Below, in pieces: positions 17,385 through 27,353 of a stretch of DNA of 64,000 nucleotides (within the stretch, counting starts at the first letter, position 1; every line of letters begins with the position of its first letter). The translations under genes and the position numbers were made by a program. The notes under the pieces were generated by a model. That model saw only the letters and a list, made by a program, of their open reading frames with translations, ran no database searches and had not been told where the DNA came from. This DNA is from Mesorhizobium sp. WSM4904 (lineage in GTDB: Bacteria; Pseudomonadota; Alphaproteobacteria; Rhizobiales; Rhizobiaceae): contig NZ_CP121354.1 in the NCBI RefSeq assembly GCF_029674545.1, positions 6,581,001 through 6,645,000 of the forward strand. The letters are read 5' to 3'.

Positions 17385-17398
17385 TACGCGATCGCGTA
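17385..17398 (-). promoter_or_regulatory. Candidate lux box upstream of luxI
   Basis: TACGCGATCGCGTA is a perfect 14-base palindrome centred about 60 bases before the luxI ATG, where a LuxR-type activator site overlapping the -35 region would be expected. The equivalent in the upstream copy (17564-17577) reads TACGCGAATGCGTA, with only five-base arms. Operator identity is inferred from position and symmetry. Confidence 0.55.
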
Positions 17399-17412
17399 GG
17401 CAAGAATTTCTA

Positions 17413-17426
17413 GGTCGGCACCGACC
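17413..17426. promoter_or_regulatory. Second palindrome in the luxI promoter
   Basis: GGTCGG-CA-CCGACC in copy A corresponds to GGCCGG-CA-CCGGCC at 17592-17605 in copy B. One base changed on each arm so that pairing is retained. It could be a transcription-end stem for luxR or a regulator site. Confidence 0.5.
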
Positions 17427-17608
17427 GACTTCGCTAATATAGCCGTGCCTAATCGCGTCCGCGACTGGCTGCGCGCGGTTGGCGGCACCGAGTTTGCTTT
17501 GGCGTTAAGAAAGTATTAGCCGTCTCTTAAGAGGAAGACACGACCAGCTTTTCGCGAAAATATTACGCGAATGCGTAGGCGACAATTTCCAGGCCGGCAC
17601 CGGCCGAC

Positions 17609-18340
17609 CTAGCTAATATAGCCGCGCCTAATCGCTTCGGCGACTGCCTGGACACGGTTGGCGGCGCCCAGTTTGCTCTTGGCGTTGAGAAGGTGTTTCT
17701 CGGAGGTGTGCTCCGAGATGCCGAGAATCTGCGAAATCTCCCACTCGGACTTGCCGACGGCCGCCCATTGCAGGCATTCGCGCTCACGCGGCGTCAACTC
17801 AATGTGATCGATGACCTTGCCGGCCATCGTGTGAAGCTGCATGGCGCGGCCGATGGCGTAGGTGGATACCAGCGAGACCATTCCGAATTCGACGTCCGAC
17901 AGTTCGACGGACTCGCCGCCCAGCGAAACCATGACGATCTGGCCGTCGAGCGTGACCAGCGGGAAGGCGAGGCCGTCGCGCAGCTTGAACTCACGGGCGT
18001 CGCCCATGACCTCGTCGCTGCTCTTGTCGATGACGATGGCCCGCGAGGCCTCCCGCCACTGGAACGGGGCCTGCAATTGCTTCATGTGGGTGACGACCGG
18101 ATCGTGGTCGACATAGTTGCGCGCCACATAGCGCTCCAGCCACTCGCCCGGCCAGTCGCAGAGCAGCACATGGTCCTTCTGCTGGCCGCGCGGCGTGCCG
18201 GGCTGCGGCACGGTTCCGGCCATCAGCGCCGTCAGCCCGAAATTCGAGGTGACGCCGAGCAAGCGCTCGCACACCGCCGCGACCGTGTTGGCATGCTGCA
18301 GCTGATCTATGTATTCCAGAGTTCTATCGAATAGACCCAT
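17609..18340 (-). CDS. LuxR-family quorum-sensing transcription factor
   Basis: A 243-residue AHL-responsive regulator. The autoinducer domain (about 1-165) has the conserved pocket residues in EWLERYVARNYVDHDPV and PFQWRE (Trp, Tyr, Asp-Pro, Trp). The C-terminal LuxR helix-turn-helix (about 178-243) reads LTPRERECLQWAAVGKSEWEI, SQILGISEHTSEKHLLNAKSKL and ends RRGYIS. The ATG at 18340 is preferred to a GTG at 18382 that would add 14 basic residues. It is upstream of luxI in the same direction, and its last 28 codons are duplicated in the spacer. Confidence 0.92.
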   Translation of the reverse strand: MGLFDRTLEYIDQLQHANTVAAVCERLLGVTSNFGLTALMAGTVPQPGTPRGQQKDHVLLCDWPGEWLERYVARNYVDHDPVVTHMKQLQAPFQWREASRAIVIDKSSDEVMGDAREFKLRDGLAFPLVTLDGQIVMVSLGGESVELSDVEFGMVSLVSTYAIGRAMQLHTMAGKVIDHIELTPRERECLQWAAVGKSEWEISQILGISEHTSEKHLLNAKSKLGAANRVQAVAEAIRRGYIS

Positions 18341-18567
18341 CGCAACATCTACCCCATGTTGCTTCTGTTTTCGTTTACCCACGGTAGATGCCCGAACTGC
18401 CCTTTTCCATCAACCCCGGGGCCGCAAGCTTCTTCGCGTCGCCGGTCATCTCCCCCAAGCTCGGCGTGCGGCCACTTGCAACAATGCTAAACCATACGCC
18501 TAATTTGAACGGTTGAAATCAAAAACAATTGTGCCTGCGTCATTTTCGTACGAAAAGCCAAGGAAAC

Positions 18568-19440
18568 ATGACCGGGCGGAGCCTCATCGTGACATTCCGG
18601 TGGATATTTCTGGCCCTGACGGCGGCACTGACCGGGGCGCCGGCGCTCGCCGGCACGACTCAGGCTGCGGAGCCGCAGGTCCCGGTGCTATGGGACGCCA
18701 AGGAGCGGCTGCCCAAGCCCGATCTTTCCGCGGTGCCGCGGTTGAGGTTCCTCACCACCACCGATTTTCCGCCCTTCAATTTCCTCGACGGCTCAGGCCG
18801 GCTGTCGGGTTTCCATATCGACCTAGCGCGGGCGATATGCGCGGAACTCGGCATCGTCGAGAAGTGCCAAATCCAGGCGCTGCCCTGGAACGAGCTCGAC
18901 GGCGCGTTGCAGAAAGGCGAAGGCGAGGCGATCATCGCCGGCATCGCTGCGACGCCGGAAACCCGCGAGAAATACGCCTTCTCGCGTTCCTACCTGCAGT
19001 TCCCGGCGCGCTTCATCATGCCGAAGACCAAGGCTTTCATCGAACCGATCCTCGACAAGCTGCGCAGCAAGCGGGTGGGCGTCATCGCCGGCTCGGCGCA
19101 TGAGAAAATGCTGCGCGACTATTTCAGCACCGTGCAGGTCGTGCCTTTCGGCAAGCCCGAAGACCTCTACGCCGATCTCAAGGCCGGGAAGATCGACGCC
19201 GCTTTCGGCGACGGCATGCGCTTTGCCTTCTGGCTCGGCGGCTCGGACGCCGCCGGCTGCTGCCGCTTCGCCGGCGGCCCGTATCTGGCGCCCGAATATC
19301 TGGGTTCGGGCATGGCGATCGCCACCAGGGCGGGCGATCCGGCGCTGGCCGCCGCCTTCGACTATGCGCTGCAGGAAATTTCGATCAAGGGAACCTTCGC
19401 CGAGTTCTACCTGCGCTATTTCCCGGTGAGTTTTTTCTGA
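18568..19440 (+). CDS. Periplasmic substrate-binding protein, family 3
   Basis: A 290-residue secreted binding protein (signal peptide about 1-30 ending ALAGTTQA). The family 3 solute-binding core is present: LRFLTTTDFPPFNFLDGSG, GFHIDLARAICAELG, and a C-lobe with EDLYADLKAGKIDAAFGDGM. A CCRF pair near 230 is unusual. The ATG at 18568 has AAGGAAAC before it; a GTG at 18529 is less likely. No permease or ATPase is adjacent, so it may be an orphan or a sensor-type protein. Substrate unknown. Confidence 0.8.
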   Translation: MTGRSLIVTFRWIFLALTAALTGAPALAGTTQAAEPQVPVLWDAKERLPKPDLSAVPRLRFLTTTDFPPFNFLDGSGRLSGFHIDLARAICAELGIVEKCQIQALPWNELDGALQKGEGEAIIAGIAATPETREKYAFSRSYLQFPARFIMPKTKAFIEPILDKLRSKRVGVIAGSAHEKMLRDYFSTVQVVPFGKPEDLYADLKAGKIDAAFGDGMRFAFWLGGSDAAGCCRFAGGPYLAPEYLGSGMAIATRAGDPALAAAFDYALQEISIKGTFAEFYLRYFPVSFF

Positions 19441-19453
19441 GGGCCGCTGAGAT

Positions 19454-19867
19454 TCACGTCAGCGTGCGCAGGCGGGCCTTGGCCGCGCGGGCGATCGCGG
19501 CGACGGTCAGCGTGTCAAGGTCGAGCTTGAGGCGGATGAGTTGCAGGACCCGCACCTCCTCCATGCGCATTTCGAGGTCGACGGCCGCGACCTCGAAAGC
19601 AGCCGCGTAAGCCGTGTCGCGCAATCGCTCCGGCAACGCACCAGCGACGCGAGTGAGCACGCCCTCCAGCCCGTCCTTGCCGTGCAGCGCCTTCTGGCAC
19701 TCCTGAGCGACCGCAACCAGCCTGTCCTGGTTGAAATCGACGAACACCGGCCATGAGCGGACGACGTCGCCGATCCGCGCCAACTCGACATCGGTCATGT
19801 CGCGGTCGGAAGCCGAAGTGATGACCATCAGGTAGATCAAGGCTTCGTGCGGCGTCAGTGAAGGCAT
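19454..19867 (-). CDS. TerB-family (tellurite-resistance-like) protein
   Basis: A 137-residue helical protein of the TerB/DjlA-N type, beginning [33 protein letters not shown]. Acidic helices such as SDRDMTDVE are the family metal-binding feature. Such rhizobial stand-alone copies have no proven tellurite role; the name reflects fold only. It faces the substrate-binding gene tail to tail (14 bases apart) and is divergent from lysK by about 230 bases. Confidence 0.8.
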   Translation of the reverse strand: MPSLTPHEALIYLMVITSASDRDMTDVELARIGDVVRSWPVFVDFNQDRLVAVAQECQKALHGKDGLEGVLTRVAGALPERLRDTAYAAAFEVAAVDLEMRMEEVRVLQLIRLKLDLDTLTVAAIARAAKARLRTLT

Positions 19868-20096
19868 TCAAAAACTCCTTAAAGAGCGGGCAGGTCGTCG
19901 TGCCAAAACCGCGGCATACTTTGGGCTAGTGCAGCGGAAATGGCGCTCCAACGTAGGAACACCTTTGCGGCACCGCAAGGAAAACCGCCGCAAATCGTTG
20001 ACGCTCCGGCCAGTCGCGCCTAGAGACCGATTGAAAAATCTTACCCTACCGCCAAGCCGGCACATGAGTTGGCCGGCACATGACCTGGAAAGTGAC

Positions 20097-21746
20097 ATGA
20101 CGGGATCAAACATCATCGATCTCAATCCCGAGGTGCTTGCGGCCGCCGCCGAAAGCAAGGCATGGCCGTTCGAGGAAGCCAAGAAGATCATCGCCCGCTA
20201 CAAGAACAAGGATTTTCCCGAGACCGTCCTGTTCGAGACCGGTTATGGCCCGTCCGGCCTGCCGCATATCGGCACCTTCGGCGAGGTGGCGCGCACCACG
20301 ATGGTGCGGCACGCTTTCCGGGTGCTGACCGGAGACAAGGTCAAGACCAAGCTCTTATGCTTCTCCGACGACATGGACGGCATGCGCAAGATCCCGGACA
20401 ACGTGCCGGATCGCGCGGCGCTCGAGCCCTATCTGCACAAGCCGCTGACGGCGGTGCCCAATCCGTTCGGCGGCGACTATGCGAGCTTCGCCGACCACAA
20501 CAACGCGATGCTCTGCCGCTTCCTCGACACGTTCGGCTTCGACTATGAGTTCGCCAGCGCGACACAGTACTACAAGTCCGGCCGCTTCGACGAGGTGCTG
20601 CTGCGCGCGGCCGAGCGCTACGACGAGATCATGGCGGTGATGCTGCCGACACTCGGCGAGGAGCGCCAGGCGACCTACAGCCCGTTTCTGCCGATCTCGC
20701 CGAAGAGCGGCCGCGTGCTCTACGTGCCGATGAAGCATGTCGACGCCAAGGCCGGCACCATCACCTTCGACGACGAAGGCACCGAGACCACGCTGCCGGT
20801 CACCGGCGGCAAGGTGAAGCTGCAGTGGAAGCCGGATTTCGGCATGCGCTGGGCAGCGCTCGGCGTCGATTTCGAGATGTTCGGCAAGGACCACCAGACC
20901 AACGCGGCAATCTACGACCGCATCTGCAACATCCTCGGCGGCCGCGCGCCGGAGCATTTCGTCTACGAATTGTTCCTCGACGAGAACGGCCAGAAGATCT
21001 CCAAGTCCAAGGGCAACGGCCTCACCATCGACGAGTGGCTGACCTATGCGCCGACCGAGAGCCTCGGCCTCTATATGTACCAGCGGCCGCGGCAGGCCAA
21101 GAAGCTCTATTTCGACGTCATCCCGAAGGCGGTCGACGAATATTATGCTTTCCTCTCCGCCTATCCCCGGCAGGACTGGAAGGAGCGGCTCGGCAACCCC
21201 GTCTGGCACATGCATGACGGCAATCCGCCGGCGATCGACCTGCCGGTGCCGTTCGCGCTGCTGCTCAATCTGGTCAGCGCCTCCAACGCGCATGACAAGG
21301 CGGTGCTGTGGGGCTTCATCTCGCGGCACGCGCCGGGCGTGACACCGAAGACGCATCCCGAGCTCGACCGACTGACCGGCTATGCCATCCGCTATTTCGA
21401 CGACTTCGTGAAGCCGACCAAGGTTTACCGCGCCGCCGACGACGTGGAACGCGAGGCGCTGGCGAAGCTTTCGGAAGCGCTCGGCGCCTTGCCGCAAGGC
21501 GCGGACGGGGAAGCGATCCAGAACGCCGCGCTCAACGTGGCGCGGCGGATCGAGCGCTATCAGGACCATTCCAAGCAGAGCCCCGAAGGCGGGCCTGGCG
21601 TGTCGGTCGCCTTCTTCCAGATGATCTACCAGGTGCTGATCGGGCAGGAACGCGGGCCGCGCTTCGGCTCCTTCGCGGCGCTCTACGGCGTCACGGAAAC
21701 GCGCACGCTCATTGAGCGGGCGCTGGCTGGTCAGTTGGCGGCGTAA
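20097..21746 (+). CDS. lysK: Lysyl-tRNA synthetase, class I
   Basis: A 549-residue class I LysRS, the archaeal/alphaproteobacterial type that charges tRNA-Lys, replacing the common class II enzyme. The ATP motifs are GLPHIGTF (HIGH, about 50-57) and KISKSKG (KMSKS, about 299-305), in a Rossmann fold with a helical anticodon-binding C-terminus. I start at the ATG at 20097 ([20 protein letters not shown]); the frame open upstream to 19929 lacks conservation. Its 3' end overlaps the convergent nuclease-like gene by 38 bases. Confidence 0.95.
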   Translation: MTGSNIIDLNPEVLAAAAESKAWPFEEAKKIIARYKNKDFPETVLFETGYGPSGLPHIGTFGEVARTTMVRHAFRVLTGDKVKTKLLCFSDDMDGMRKIPDNVPDRAALEPYLHKPLTAVPNPFGGDYASFADHNNAMLCRFLDTFGFDYEFASATQYYKSGRFDEVLLRAAERYDEIMAVMLPTLGEERQATYSPFLPISPKSGRVLYVPMKHVDAKAGTITFDDEGTETTLPVTGGKVKLQWKPDFGMRWAALGVDFEMFGKDHQTNAAIYDRICNILGGRAPEHFVYELFLDENGQKISKSKGNGLTIDEWLTYAPTESLGLYMYQRPRQAKKLYFDVIPKAVDEYYAFLSAYPRQDWKERLGNPVWHMHDGNPPAIDLPVPFALLLNLVSASNAHDKAVLWGFISRHAPGVTPKTHPELDRLTGYAIRYFDDFVKPTKVYRAADDVEREALAKLSEALGALPQGADGEAIQNAALNVARRIERYQDHSKQSPEGGPGVSVAFFQMIYQVLIGQERGPRFGSFAALYGVTETRTLIERALAGQLAA

Positions 21747-22632
21747 CGGCGCTGTCTTCCGCCGGCAGGATCGAAGCCGGCGCGGCAGGCGCGGGCGCAC
21801 TGGCGGCTGGCAATGTCGGCAAGCCGCCAAGGTTCGGCGCCGCGCCGAAGATGCCTTTCTTCGCCGCGCGCGCTTTGTTGCCCGCCTCGACATAGGGGCC
21901 GCCTTGCGCGGCGCGCGCCCAGCCATTTTCGACCAGCCACTCGCCGACATCCTTGTTGCCGACCCAGCATTCGGTGGAATTGGTGGCCCGCCCACTTTGC
22001 GGGGGCACCGCGCAGACAGCCGTCCGGCCGCGCAGGAAGGCACGAAACGCGGTCCGGGCCCGCGCCCCGCAGGCCCAGGACTTCCCGTCGTCGCTACAGG
22101 TTTCATCTGCTCTCACGATGTCGATGCCCGAGATGGTGACAGAATAGTCCTTAGCCTGGATAACACCTGCGGCGGGCGCGACAGCCTGGAACAGTTTGGT
22201 GCCGTCGCGGCCATCCGGCATCTTCGATTTTGGGGGCTTGGGCGGACCTGCAAGCGCCAGATCGCTCAGCGGCGCACGCGGCTCGACCCGTTCCAGTTCC
22301 CCGGTGGGCAGCTCAGGCAGCGCCACGATATCTGGATCTATTGCCCTTGAGTGCACAACCGGTTTGGGCGGCGGCGGCGCGGCCGGCGCCATAATGGCGG
22401 AGGTTGCGGGCTCCTGCGGCGCCGGGCCGGTGTCTTGGCCCGGAATCATGTCGGCGGCCGGATCGATCTGGTCGACCGTGAGGGTGCTTTCGCTGCCTTT
22501 CAGCGAGCGGCCTCCGGCAACGACCAGCGCCGCCATTGCCGGAACCGCCGCGAGCGCGAGCGCCATATGGAGGATCCGCACCAGCCCGGACCTATTGGCT
22601 GGCCCACACGATCCGCGCCACCCATTCGACAT
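21709..22632 (-). CDS. Thermonuclease-like (SNase) domain protein, membrane-anchored
   Basis: A 307-residue protein with one N-terminal hydrophobic segment (about 22-42), a Pro/Ala-rich linker (about 60-130) and a staphylococcal-nuclease-like domain (about 150-265): [45 protein letters not shown] and GIFGA. Cysteine pairs suggest a periplasmic setting. The usual catalytic Arg/Glu are partly replaced, so activity is uncertain. The start is ambiguous: 22632 overlaps the S24 gene by 41 bases; a GTG or the ATG at 22566 is possible. Confidence 0.7.
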   Translation of the reverse strand: MSNGWRGSCGPANRSGLVRILHMALALAAVPAMAALVVAGGRSLKGSESTLTVDQIDPAADMIPGQDTGPAPQEPATSAIMAPAAPPPPKPVVHSRAIDPDIVALPELPTGELERVEPRAPLSDLALAGPPKPPKSKMPDGRDGTKLFQAVAPAAGVIQAKDYSVTISGIDIVRADETCSDDGKSWACGARARTAFRAFLRGRTAVCAVPPQSGRATNSTECWVGNKDVGEWLVENGWARAAQGGPYVEAGNKARAAKKGIFGAAPNLGGLPTLPAASAPAPAAPASILPAEDSAVTPPTDQPAPAQ

Positions 22633-23230
22633 CGCGCATCGGAATGTCGCGGTCCGGGTGAGCGGGATTGAGCGAGACCAGCACGATCGACGCCGCGGTC
22701 TGCCGGTCGAGCACCTTGGCCATGACCTCGCCGGCAGTGGTCTTGACGACGACGCGGTCGCCCTTGCGCGTCGGCGCGCCCGGCTCGACGATCAGCACGT
22801 CGCCGTTGCGGTAGAGCGGCAGCATGGAATCGCCCTGGACCTTCAGCGCGTAGGAGCTTTCCGCCGCGCGCGTCGGAAGCTCCACCAGGTCCCAGCCCTG
22901 CCCCGACGGATAGCCGGCGTCGTCGAAGAAGCCGCCGGCGCCGGCCTGGGCAAAGCCGAGCAGCGGCACGGCCGTGCGCTGCGGCTCGACGGGGCCGCTG
23001 CGACCCTCGACCAGCACGGTGAATTCTTCGAGCGAAGCGCCGGTGGCCTCGATGATCTTGGCCAGGGATTCGGTCGAGGGCCAGCGCGGGCGGCCGTCGG
23101 AAGAGAGACGTTTCGATTTATTGAAAGCGGTCGAATCGAGGCCAGCGCGCCTGGCGAGGCCGGAGGCCGAGAGCGAATAGCGCTCGGCGAGAGCATCGAT
23201 TGCGGCCCAGACGCGATCGTGTGAGAGCAA
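22592..23230 (-). CDS. S24-family (LexA/CI-like) helix-turn-helix repressor
   Basis: A 212-residue regulator with an N-terminal HTH (YSLSASGLARRAGLDSTAFNKSKR, about 18-41) and a C-terminal S24 peptidase domain. The catalytic serine is in VQGDSMLPLY (about 131-140) and the lysine in GEVMAKVL (about 168-175). Such proteins can self-cleave under RecA or act as stable repressors; which applies here is unknown. Translation starts at a TTG with GGAG seven bases upstream; homologues begin MLSH in the same way. The gene is not SOS lexA itself, whose HTH differs. Confidence 0.85.
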   Translation of the reverse strand: MLSHDRVWAAIDALAERYSLSASGLARRAGLDSTAFNKSKRLSSDGRPRWPSTESLAKIIEATGASLEEFTVLVEGRSGPVEPQRTAVPLLGFAQAGAGGFFDDAGYPSGQGWDLVELPTRAAESSYALKVQGDSMLPLYRNGDVLIVEPGAPTRKGDRVVVKTTAGEVMAKVLDRQTAASIVLVSLNPAHPDRDIPMRDVEWVARIVWASQ

Positions 23231-23325
23231 GTCCGCTCTCCTTCGAAAACAGGAAAAAATGCCTCAGAATTGTCTAGCGCGCGACCATCCGATTGTCCAC
23301 TGGCGAAGCGTCGGATCGCCGACAA

Positions 23326-23868
23326 TCAGACCTGCTTGGCCTGCTCGCGCAGGTTCTTGTGCGAAATCATGAACGCCCGTTCAGTTTCGGTCAGCGGGCG
23401 CGGCCGGGTGGAATGGCCGAGCGCCGCGACGACCTCGTCGATCTCGAGAAAACGGCGGCCGCGACGGTCATAGACGCCGCCCGTGGTCAGGATCAGCGCG
23501 GCCGTCTCGCCATTGTCGAGGACGAAGCGGTGCTTGCCGACGACCGAGGTGCCTTCCCAGGTCTCGATCGACGACACCACCTCGAAGCGCCGCCACAGCC
23601 TGATCTCGCGCACATAGGCCGACTGCAGCCCGCCGATCATCGGCGCCCAGCCGTTGCGGCGGGCCAGCGCGACGAGACCGACGCGAAGAAAAAGATCGAT
23701 GCGGCCGAGGTCGGCCAGCATCATGTAGCGCGCATTGTTGAGATGGCTGTTGAAATCGATGTCGGTCGGGAGGCAGCGGAAGGCCAGCCGACTCTGATCG
23801 CCGACCATGTAAGGGCCACGGCTTCCCGCCGTGGCCATCATGCGCGCGAGGCGCCCCCAGACATACAT
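23326..23868 (-). CDS. Acyl-CoA thioesterase, hotdog fold
   Basis: A 180-residue thioesterase of the 4HBT/THEM6-like family. The hotdog signature is [20 protein letters not shown] (about 31-50), with the Asp near 38 as the catalytic acid. It would release fatty acids from acyl-CoA. It lies nine bases after the stop of the fused hydratase/dehydrogenase gene and is the last member of the acyl-CoA degradation operon. Confidence 0.82.
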   Translation of the reverse strand: MYVWGRLARMMATAGSRGPYMVGDQSRLAFRCLPTDIDFNSHLNNARYMMLADLGRIDLFLRVGLVALARRNGWAPMIGGLQSAYVREIRLWRRFEVVSSIETWEGTSVVGKHRFVLDNGETAALILTTGGVYDRRGRRFLEIDEVVAALGHSTRPRPLTETERAFMISHKNLREQAKQV

Positions 23869-23877
23869 GATCGAGCG

Positions 23878-26097
23878 TCAGGCGGCCTTCCTGACTTCGC
23901 CCTTCTGGTAGGGGTCGAAGCGCTGGTAGAAGGTCTCGCCCTTTTCGGCCATGTCGAGCAAAAGCTTCGGCGCCTTGAATTCGGCCCCGTATTTCTTCTG
24001 CAGGCCCTTGGCGATCTTGACGAAACGCTTGGCGCCGATACCGTCGATGTAGGAGAGCGCGCCGCCGGTGAAGGGGGCGAAGCCGAAGGCCAGGATCGAG
24101 CCGACATCCGCCTCGCGCGGGTCGGTGACGATGCCCTCCTCCATCACGCGCACGGCTTCGAGCGCGATGGTGACCAGCAGGCGCTCTTTCAGCTCCTCAT
24201 AGTCGACCTTCTCCGGCTTCAACTGCGCATAGAGATCCTTGAGGCCCGGCCACAGCTTCTTCTTCGCGGGCTTCGCCGGATAGTCGTAAAAACCCTTGCC
24301 GTTCTTGCGACCGAAGCGGCCGTGCGTATCGACCATGGTGTTGATCAGCGCCATCTGCTTCGGATCGACGGCCTTCTCGCCGAGATCCTTGATGGTCTGC
24401 TTCATGATCTTCTGGGCAAGATCGATCGCCGTCTCATCGGTGAGTGCCAACGGGCCAACGGGCATTCCAGCGGCCTTGGCGGCGTTCTCGATCATCGCGG
24501 CCGGCACGCCTTCGATCAGCATCTTGTAGGCTTCCGACATGTAACGGAGAACGCAGCGGTTGACGTAGAAGCCGCGCGTATCGTTGACGACGATCGGCGT
24601 CTTCTTGATGGCGCGCACGAAATCGATGGCGACGGCGAGCGCCTTGTCGCCGGTCTTCTTGCCGAGGATGATCTCGACCAGCATCATCTTGTCGACCGGC
24701 GAGAAGAAGTGGATGCCGACAAAATTCTTCGGCCGTGCCGAATTCTTCGCCAGCGAGGTGATCGGGATGGTCGAGGTGTTGGAGGCGAAGATCGCAGAGG
24801 ACTTCAGCACCGCTTCCGCCTTCTCGGTGGCCAGCTTCTTGACGGCCGAATCCTCGAAGACGGCCTCGACGACGAGGTCGCAGCCGGCAAGATCGGCGTA
24901 GTCGGCCGTCGGCGTGATCAGCGAGAGCAGCTTGTCTTTCTCCTCGGGTTTGGCGCGGCCCCTCTTCACCTGATCGGCCATCAGGCTGTCGGAATGCGCC
25001 TTGCCCTTCTCGGCCGACTCCATGTCGCGGTCGAGGAGCACGACCGGAATGCCGGCCTTGGCGGTGACATAGGCGATGCCCGCGCCCATGAAGCCGGCGC
25101 CAAGGATGCCGATCTTCTTGAACTTGGTGTCCGGCACGCCGGCGGGGCGGCGGGCGCCCTTGTTCAATTCCTGCAGCGACACGAACAGCGAGCGGATCAT
25201 CGCCGCCGCTTCCTTGGTCCGCATGATCTCGGTGAAATAGCGCTGCTCGATCCTGAGCGCCGTGTCGAAGGGAACGAGCAGGCCTTCGTAGACGCATTTC
25301 AGGATCGCGGCCGCGGCCGGATAGTTGCCGTAGGTTTCGCGGCGCAGGATGGCGATGGCCGGCGGCCAGAGATTGGCGCCGGCCGCCGAATAGATCGGGC
25401 CGCCGGGCAGCTTGAAGCCCTTCTCGTCCCAGGGCGCGACCGGCTTCAGGCCGTTTTTGATCATCGCCTTGGCGGTCTCGACGAGCTTCTGGGGCGGGGC
25501 GATCTCGTGGATCAGGCCCATCGACTTCGCCTTTTGCGGGGTGAGAGTCTGGCCGGTGGTCAGCATCTGCAGCGCCTGCTGCTGGTCGGTCAGCCGCGGC
25601 ACGCGCTGGGTGCCGCCGGCGCCGGGGAAGATACCGATCTTCACCTCGGGAAGCGCCATCTTCACCTTGTCGGAATCGGCGGCGACGCGGCCGTGGCAAG
25701 CGAGCGACATCTCGAAGGCGCCGCCCATGCAGGTGCCGTTGATGGCGGAAACCCACGGCTTGCCGCAGGTCTCGATCTTGCGGAACAGGCCGGTCATGTA
25801 GCCGGCATTGTCGAACAGCGCCTTGGTCGCCTTTTCGAGATCCTTCTCCTTTTCCACGGCGAAGGTGGCGAGCATCTTCTGCAGCATGGTGATGTCGGCG
25901 CCGCCGGAGAAGCTGTCCTTGCCGGAGGTGATGACCACGCCTTTGATGGCCGCATCGCTGGCCACGTGATCGACGATGGAGTTGAGCTCGCGCATCGCCT
26001 CTTCGGTAAAGACGTTCATCGAGCGTCCGGGCATGTCCCAGGTGACCAGCGCGATGCCGTCGGCGTCGATGTCGAGGGTGAAATTGGTGTAGCTCAT
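23878..26097 (-). CDS. Bifunctional enoyl-CoA hydratase / 3-hydroxyacyl-CoA dehydrogenase (FadB/FadJ type)
   Basis: A 739-residue beta-oxidation multifunctional alpha subunit. The N-terminal crotonase domain (about 1-230) has [12 protein letters not shown] and [15 protein letters not shown]. The NAD-binding dehydrogenase domain (about 330-510) begins [20 protein letters not shown] and carries ASNTSTIPI and [16 protein letters not shown], and the C-terminal dehydrogenase halves follow (about 512-735). It works with the thiolase 14 bases upstream. FadJ-like anaerobic versus FadB-like assignment cannot be made from sequence alone. Confidence 0.95.
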   Translation of the reverse strand: MSYTNFTLDIDADGIALVTWDMPGRSMNVFTEEAMRELNSIVDHVASDAAIKGVVITSGKDSFSGGADITMLQKMLATFAVEKEKDLEKATKALFDNAGYMTGLFRKIETCGKPWVSAINGTCMGGAFEMSLACHGRVAADSDKVKMALPEVKIGIFPGAGGTQRVPRLTDQQQALQMLTTGQTLTPQKAKSMGLIHEIAPPQKLVETAKAMIKNGLKPVAPWDEKGFKLPGGPIYSAAGANLWPPAIAILRRETYGNYPAAAAILKCVYEGLLVPFDTALRIEQRYFTEIMRTKEAAAMIRSLFVSLQELNKGARRPAGVPDTKFKKIGILGAGFMGAGIAYVTAKAGIPVVLLDRDMESAEKGKAHSDSLMADQVKRGRAKPEEKDKLLSLITPTADYADLAGCDLVVEAVFEDSAVKKLATEKAEAVLKSSAIFASNTSTIPITSLAKNSARPKNFVGIHFFSPVDKMMLVEIILGKKTGDKALAVAIDFVRAIKKTPIVVNDTRGFYVNRCVLRYMSEAYKMLIEGVPAAMIENAAKAAGMPVGPLALTDETAIDLAQKIMKQTIKDLGEKAVDPKQMALINTMVDTHGRFGRKNGKGFYDYPAKPAKKKLWPGLKDLYAQLKPEKVDYEELKERLLVTIALEAVRVMEEGIVTDPREADVGSILAFGFAPFTGGALSYIDGIGAKRFVKIAKGLQKKYGAEFKAPKLLLDMAEKGETFYQRFDPYQKGEVRKAA

Positions 26098-26111
26098 CTC
26101 TTCTCTCCCCG

Positions 26112-27320
26112 TCAGACGCGTTCGATGATGGTGGCGGTGCCCATGCCGGCGCCGATGCAGAGCGTGACCAGCGCGGTGTTCAAGTCGCGGCGCTCCAGCT
26201 CATCCAGCACCGTACCCAGGATCATGGCGCCGGTGGCGCCGAGCGGATGGCCCATGGCGATCGCGCCGCCGTTCACGTTGATCTGGTCGTGCGGGATGTC
26301 GAAGGCCTGCATGTAGCGCAGCACAACGGAGGCGAAGGCCTCGTTGAGCTCGAACAGGTCGATGTCCGACAGTTTCATTTTGGCGCGCTTCAAGAGCTTC
26401 TCGGTGACGTCGACCGGGCCGGTCAGCATCAGCACCGGCTCCGAGCCGATATTGGCGAAAGCGCGGATGCGCGCGCGGGGTTTGATGCCCATGGTTTTCC
26501 CGGCCTTCTTCGAGCCGAGCAGCACGGCGGCCGCGCCATCGACGATGCCGGACGAATTGCCGGCGTGATGGACGTGGCTCACTTCCTCGACTTCCGGATG
26601 CTTCTGCACGGCGACCGCATCGAAGCCGCCCATCTCGCCCGGCATGACGAAGGACGGATTGAGCGAGGCGAGCGACTGCATGTCGGTCGACGGCCGCATG
26701 TGCTCGTCACGGTCGAGGATGGTGAGGCCGTTCTGGTCCTTGATCGGGATCACCGAGTTCTTGAAGCGGCCCTCTTCCCAGGCCTTGGCGGCGCGCTTCT
26801 GGCTCTCGACCGCATAGGCGTCGACGTCGTCGCGGCTGAAGCCGTATTTGGTGGCGATCAGGTCGGCCGAAATGCCCTGCGGCACGAACCAGCCAGGCAG
26901 GCCGACGGACGGATCCATGAACCAGGAACCGCCAGACATCCCCATGCCGACGCGCGACATGGATTCGACGCCGCCGGCAATGACGATCTCGTCCGCGCCT
27001 TGCGCGATCTTGGCGGCGCCGAAATTGATGGCGTCGAGGCCCGAGGCGCAAAAGCGCGAGATCTGCATGCCCGGCGCCTTGGTGTCGTAGCCGGCCTCGA
27101 AGGCGGCCGCACGCGGAATGACCGAGCCCGCCTCGCCGACAGGATCGACGCAGCCGAAGATGATGTCGTCGACATTGCCGGTGTCGAGCTCGTTGCGGTC
27201 GCGCAACGCTTCAAGCGTCTTTGCCGCCAGCCGCACCGCCGGCACCTCGTGCAGCGAGCCATCCTTCTTGCCCCTGCCGCGCGGCGTGCGCACGGCGTCA
27301 TAGACGTAAGCTTCGGCCAT
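26112..27320 (-). CDS. Acyl-CoA/acetyl-CoA acyltransferase (thiolase)
   Basis: A 402-residue thiolase that cleaves 3-ketoacyl-CoA at the end of each beta-oxidation round. The nucleophilic cysteine is in [12 protein letters not shown] (about 87-98) and the C-terminal active site carries [18 protein letters not shown] and CIGAGMG. I start at ATG 27320 ([15 protein letters not shown]), which has AAGGAG seven bases upstream, not the ATG two codons earlier with no spacing. It is the FadA partner to the fused gene downstream. Confidence 0.94.
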   Translation of the reverse strand: MAEAYVYDAVRTPRGRGKKDGSLHEVPAVRLAAKTLEALRDRNELDTGNVDDIIFGCVDPVGEAGSVIPRAAAFEAGYDTKAPGMQISRFCASGLDAINFGAAKIAQGADEIVIAGGVESMSRVGMGMSGGSWFMDPSVGLPGWFVPQGISADLIATKYGFSRDDVDAYAVESQKRAAKAWEEGRFKNSVIPIKDQNGLTILDRDEHMRPSTDMQSLASLNPSFVMPGEMGGFDAVAVQKHPEVEEVSHVHHAGNSSGIVDGAAAVLLGSKKAGKTMGIKPRARIRAFANIGSEPVLMLTGPVDVTEKLLKRAKMKLSDIDLFELNEAFASVVLRYMQAFDIPHDQINVNGGAIAMGHPLGATGAMILGTVLDELERRDLNTALVTLCIGAGMGTATIIERV

Positions 27321-27353
27321 TTTCATGCTCCTTGGATTTGCCGGCCGCCGCGC

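Larger units (their letters stand above)
17330..17694. repeat. Tandem duplication of the luxR 3' end plus luxI promoter
   Basis: Segment A (17330-17514) and segment B (17515-17694) align almost end to end with one 6-base and one 1-base gap and roughly five of six bases identical. B contains the true luxR tail (last about 28 codons) and the spacer; A is a decayed copy that still spells Gly-Tyr-Ile-Ser on the minus strand but has lost the stop codon and carries a frameshift. A ends exactly at the luxI start codon. Palindromes in both copies changed in a pair-preserving way. Confidence 0.85.

Noticed and set aside
17332..17403. N-terminal extension of LuxI
   Set aside because: It runs through the duplicated promoter and lux-box region, while ATG 17331 has a strong ribosome site.
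19929..20096. Longer lysyl-tRNA synthetase start
   Set aside because: The upstream frame is Arg-rich and not conserved; the ATG at 20097 gives the family N-terminus.
23293..26316. Open frame of about 1000 residues on the plus strand
   Set aside because: It runs opposite to the well-supported FadB-like gene and has low-complexity Arg/His/Gly composition typical of antisense frames in GC-rich DNA.
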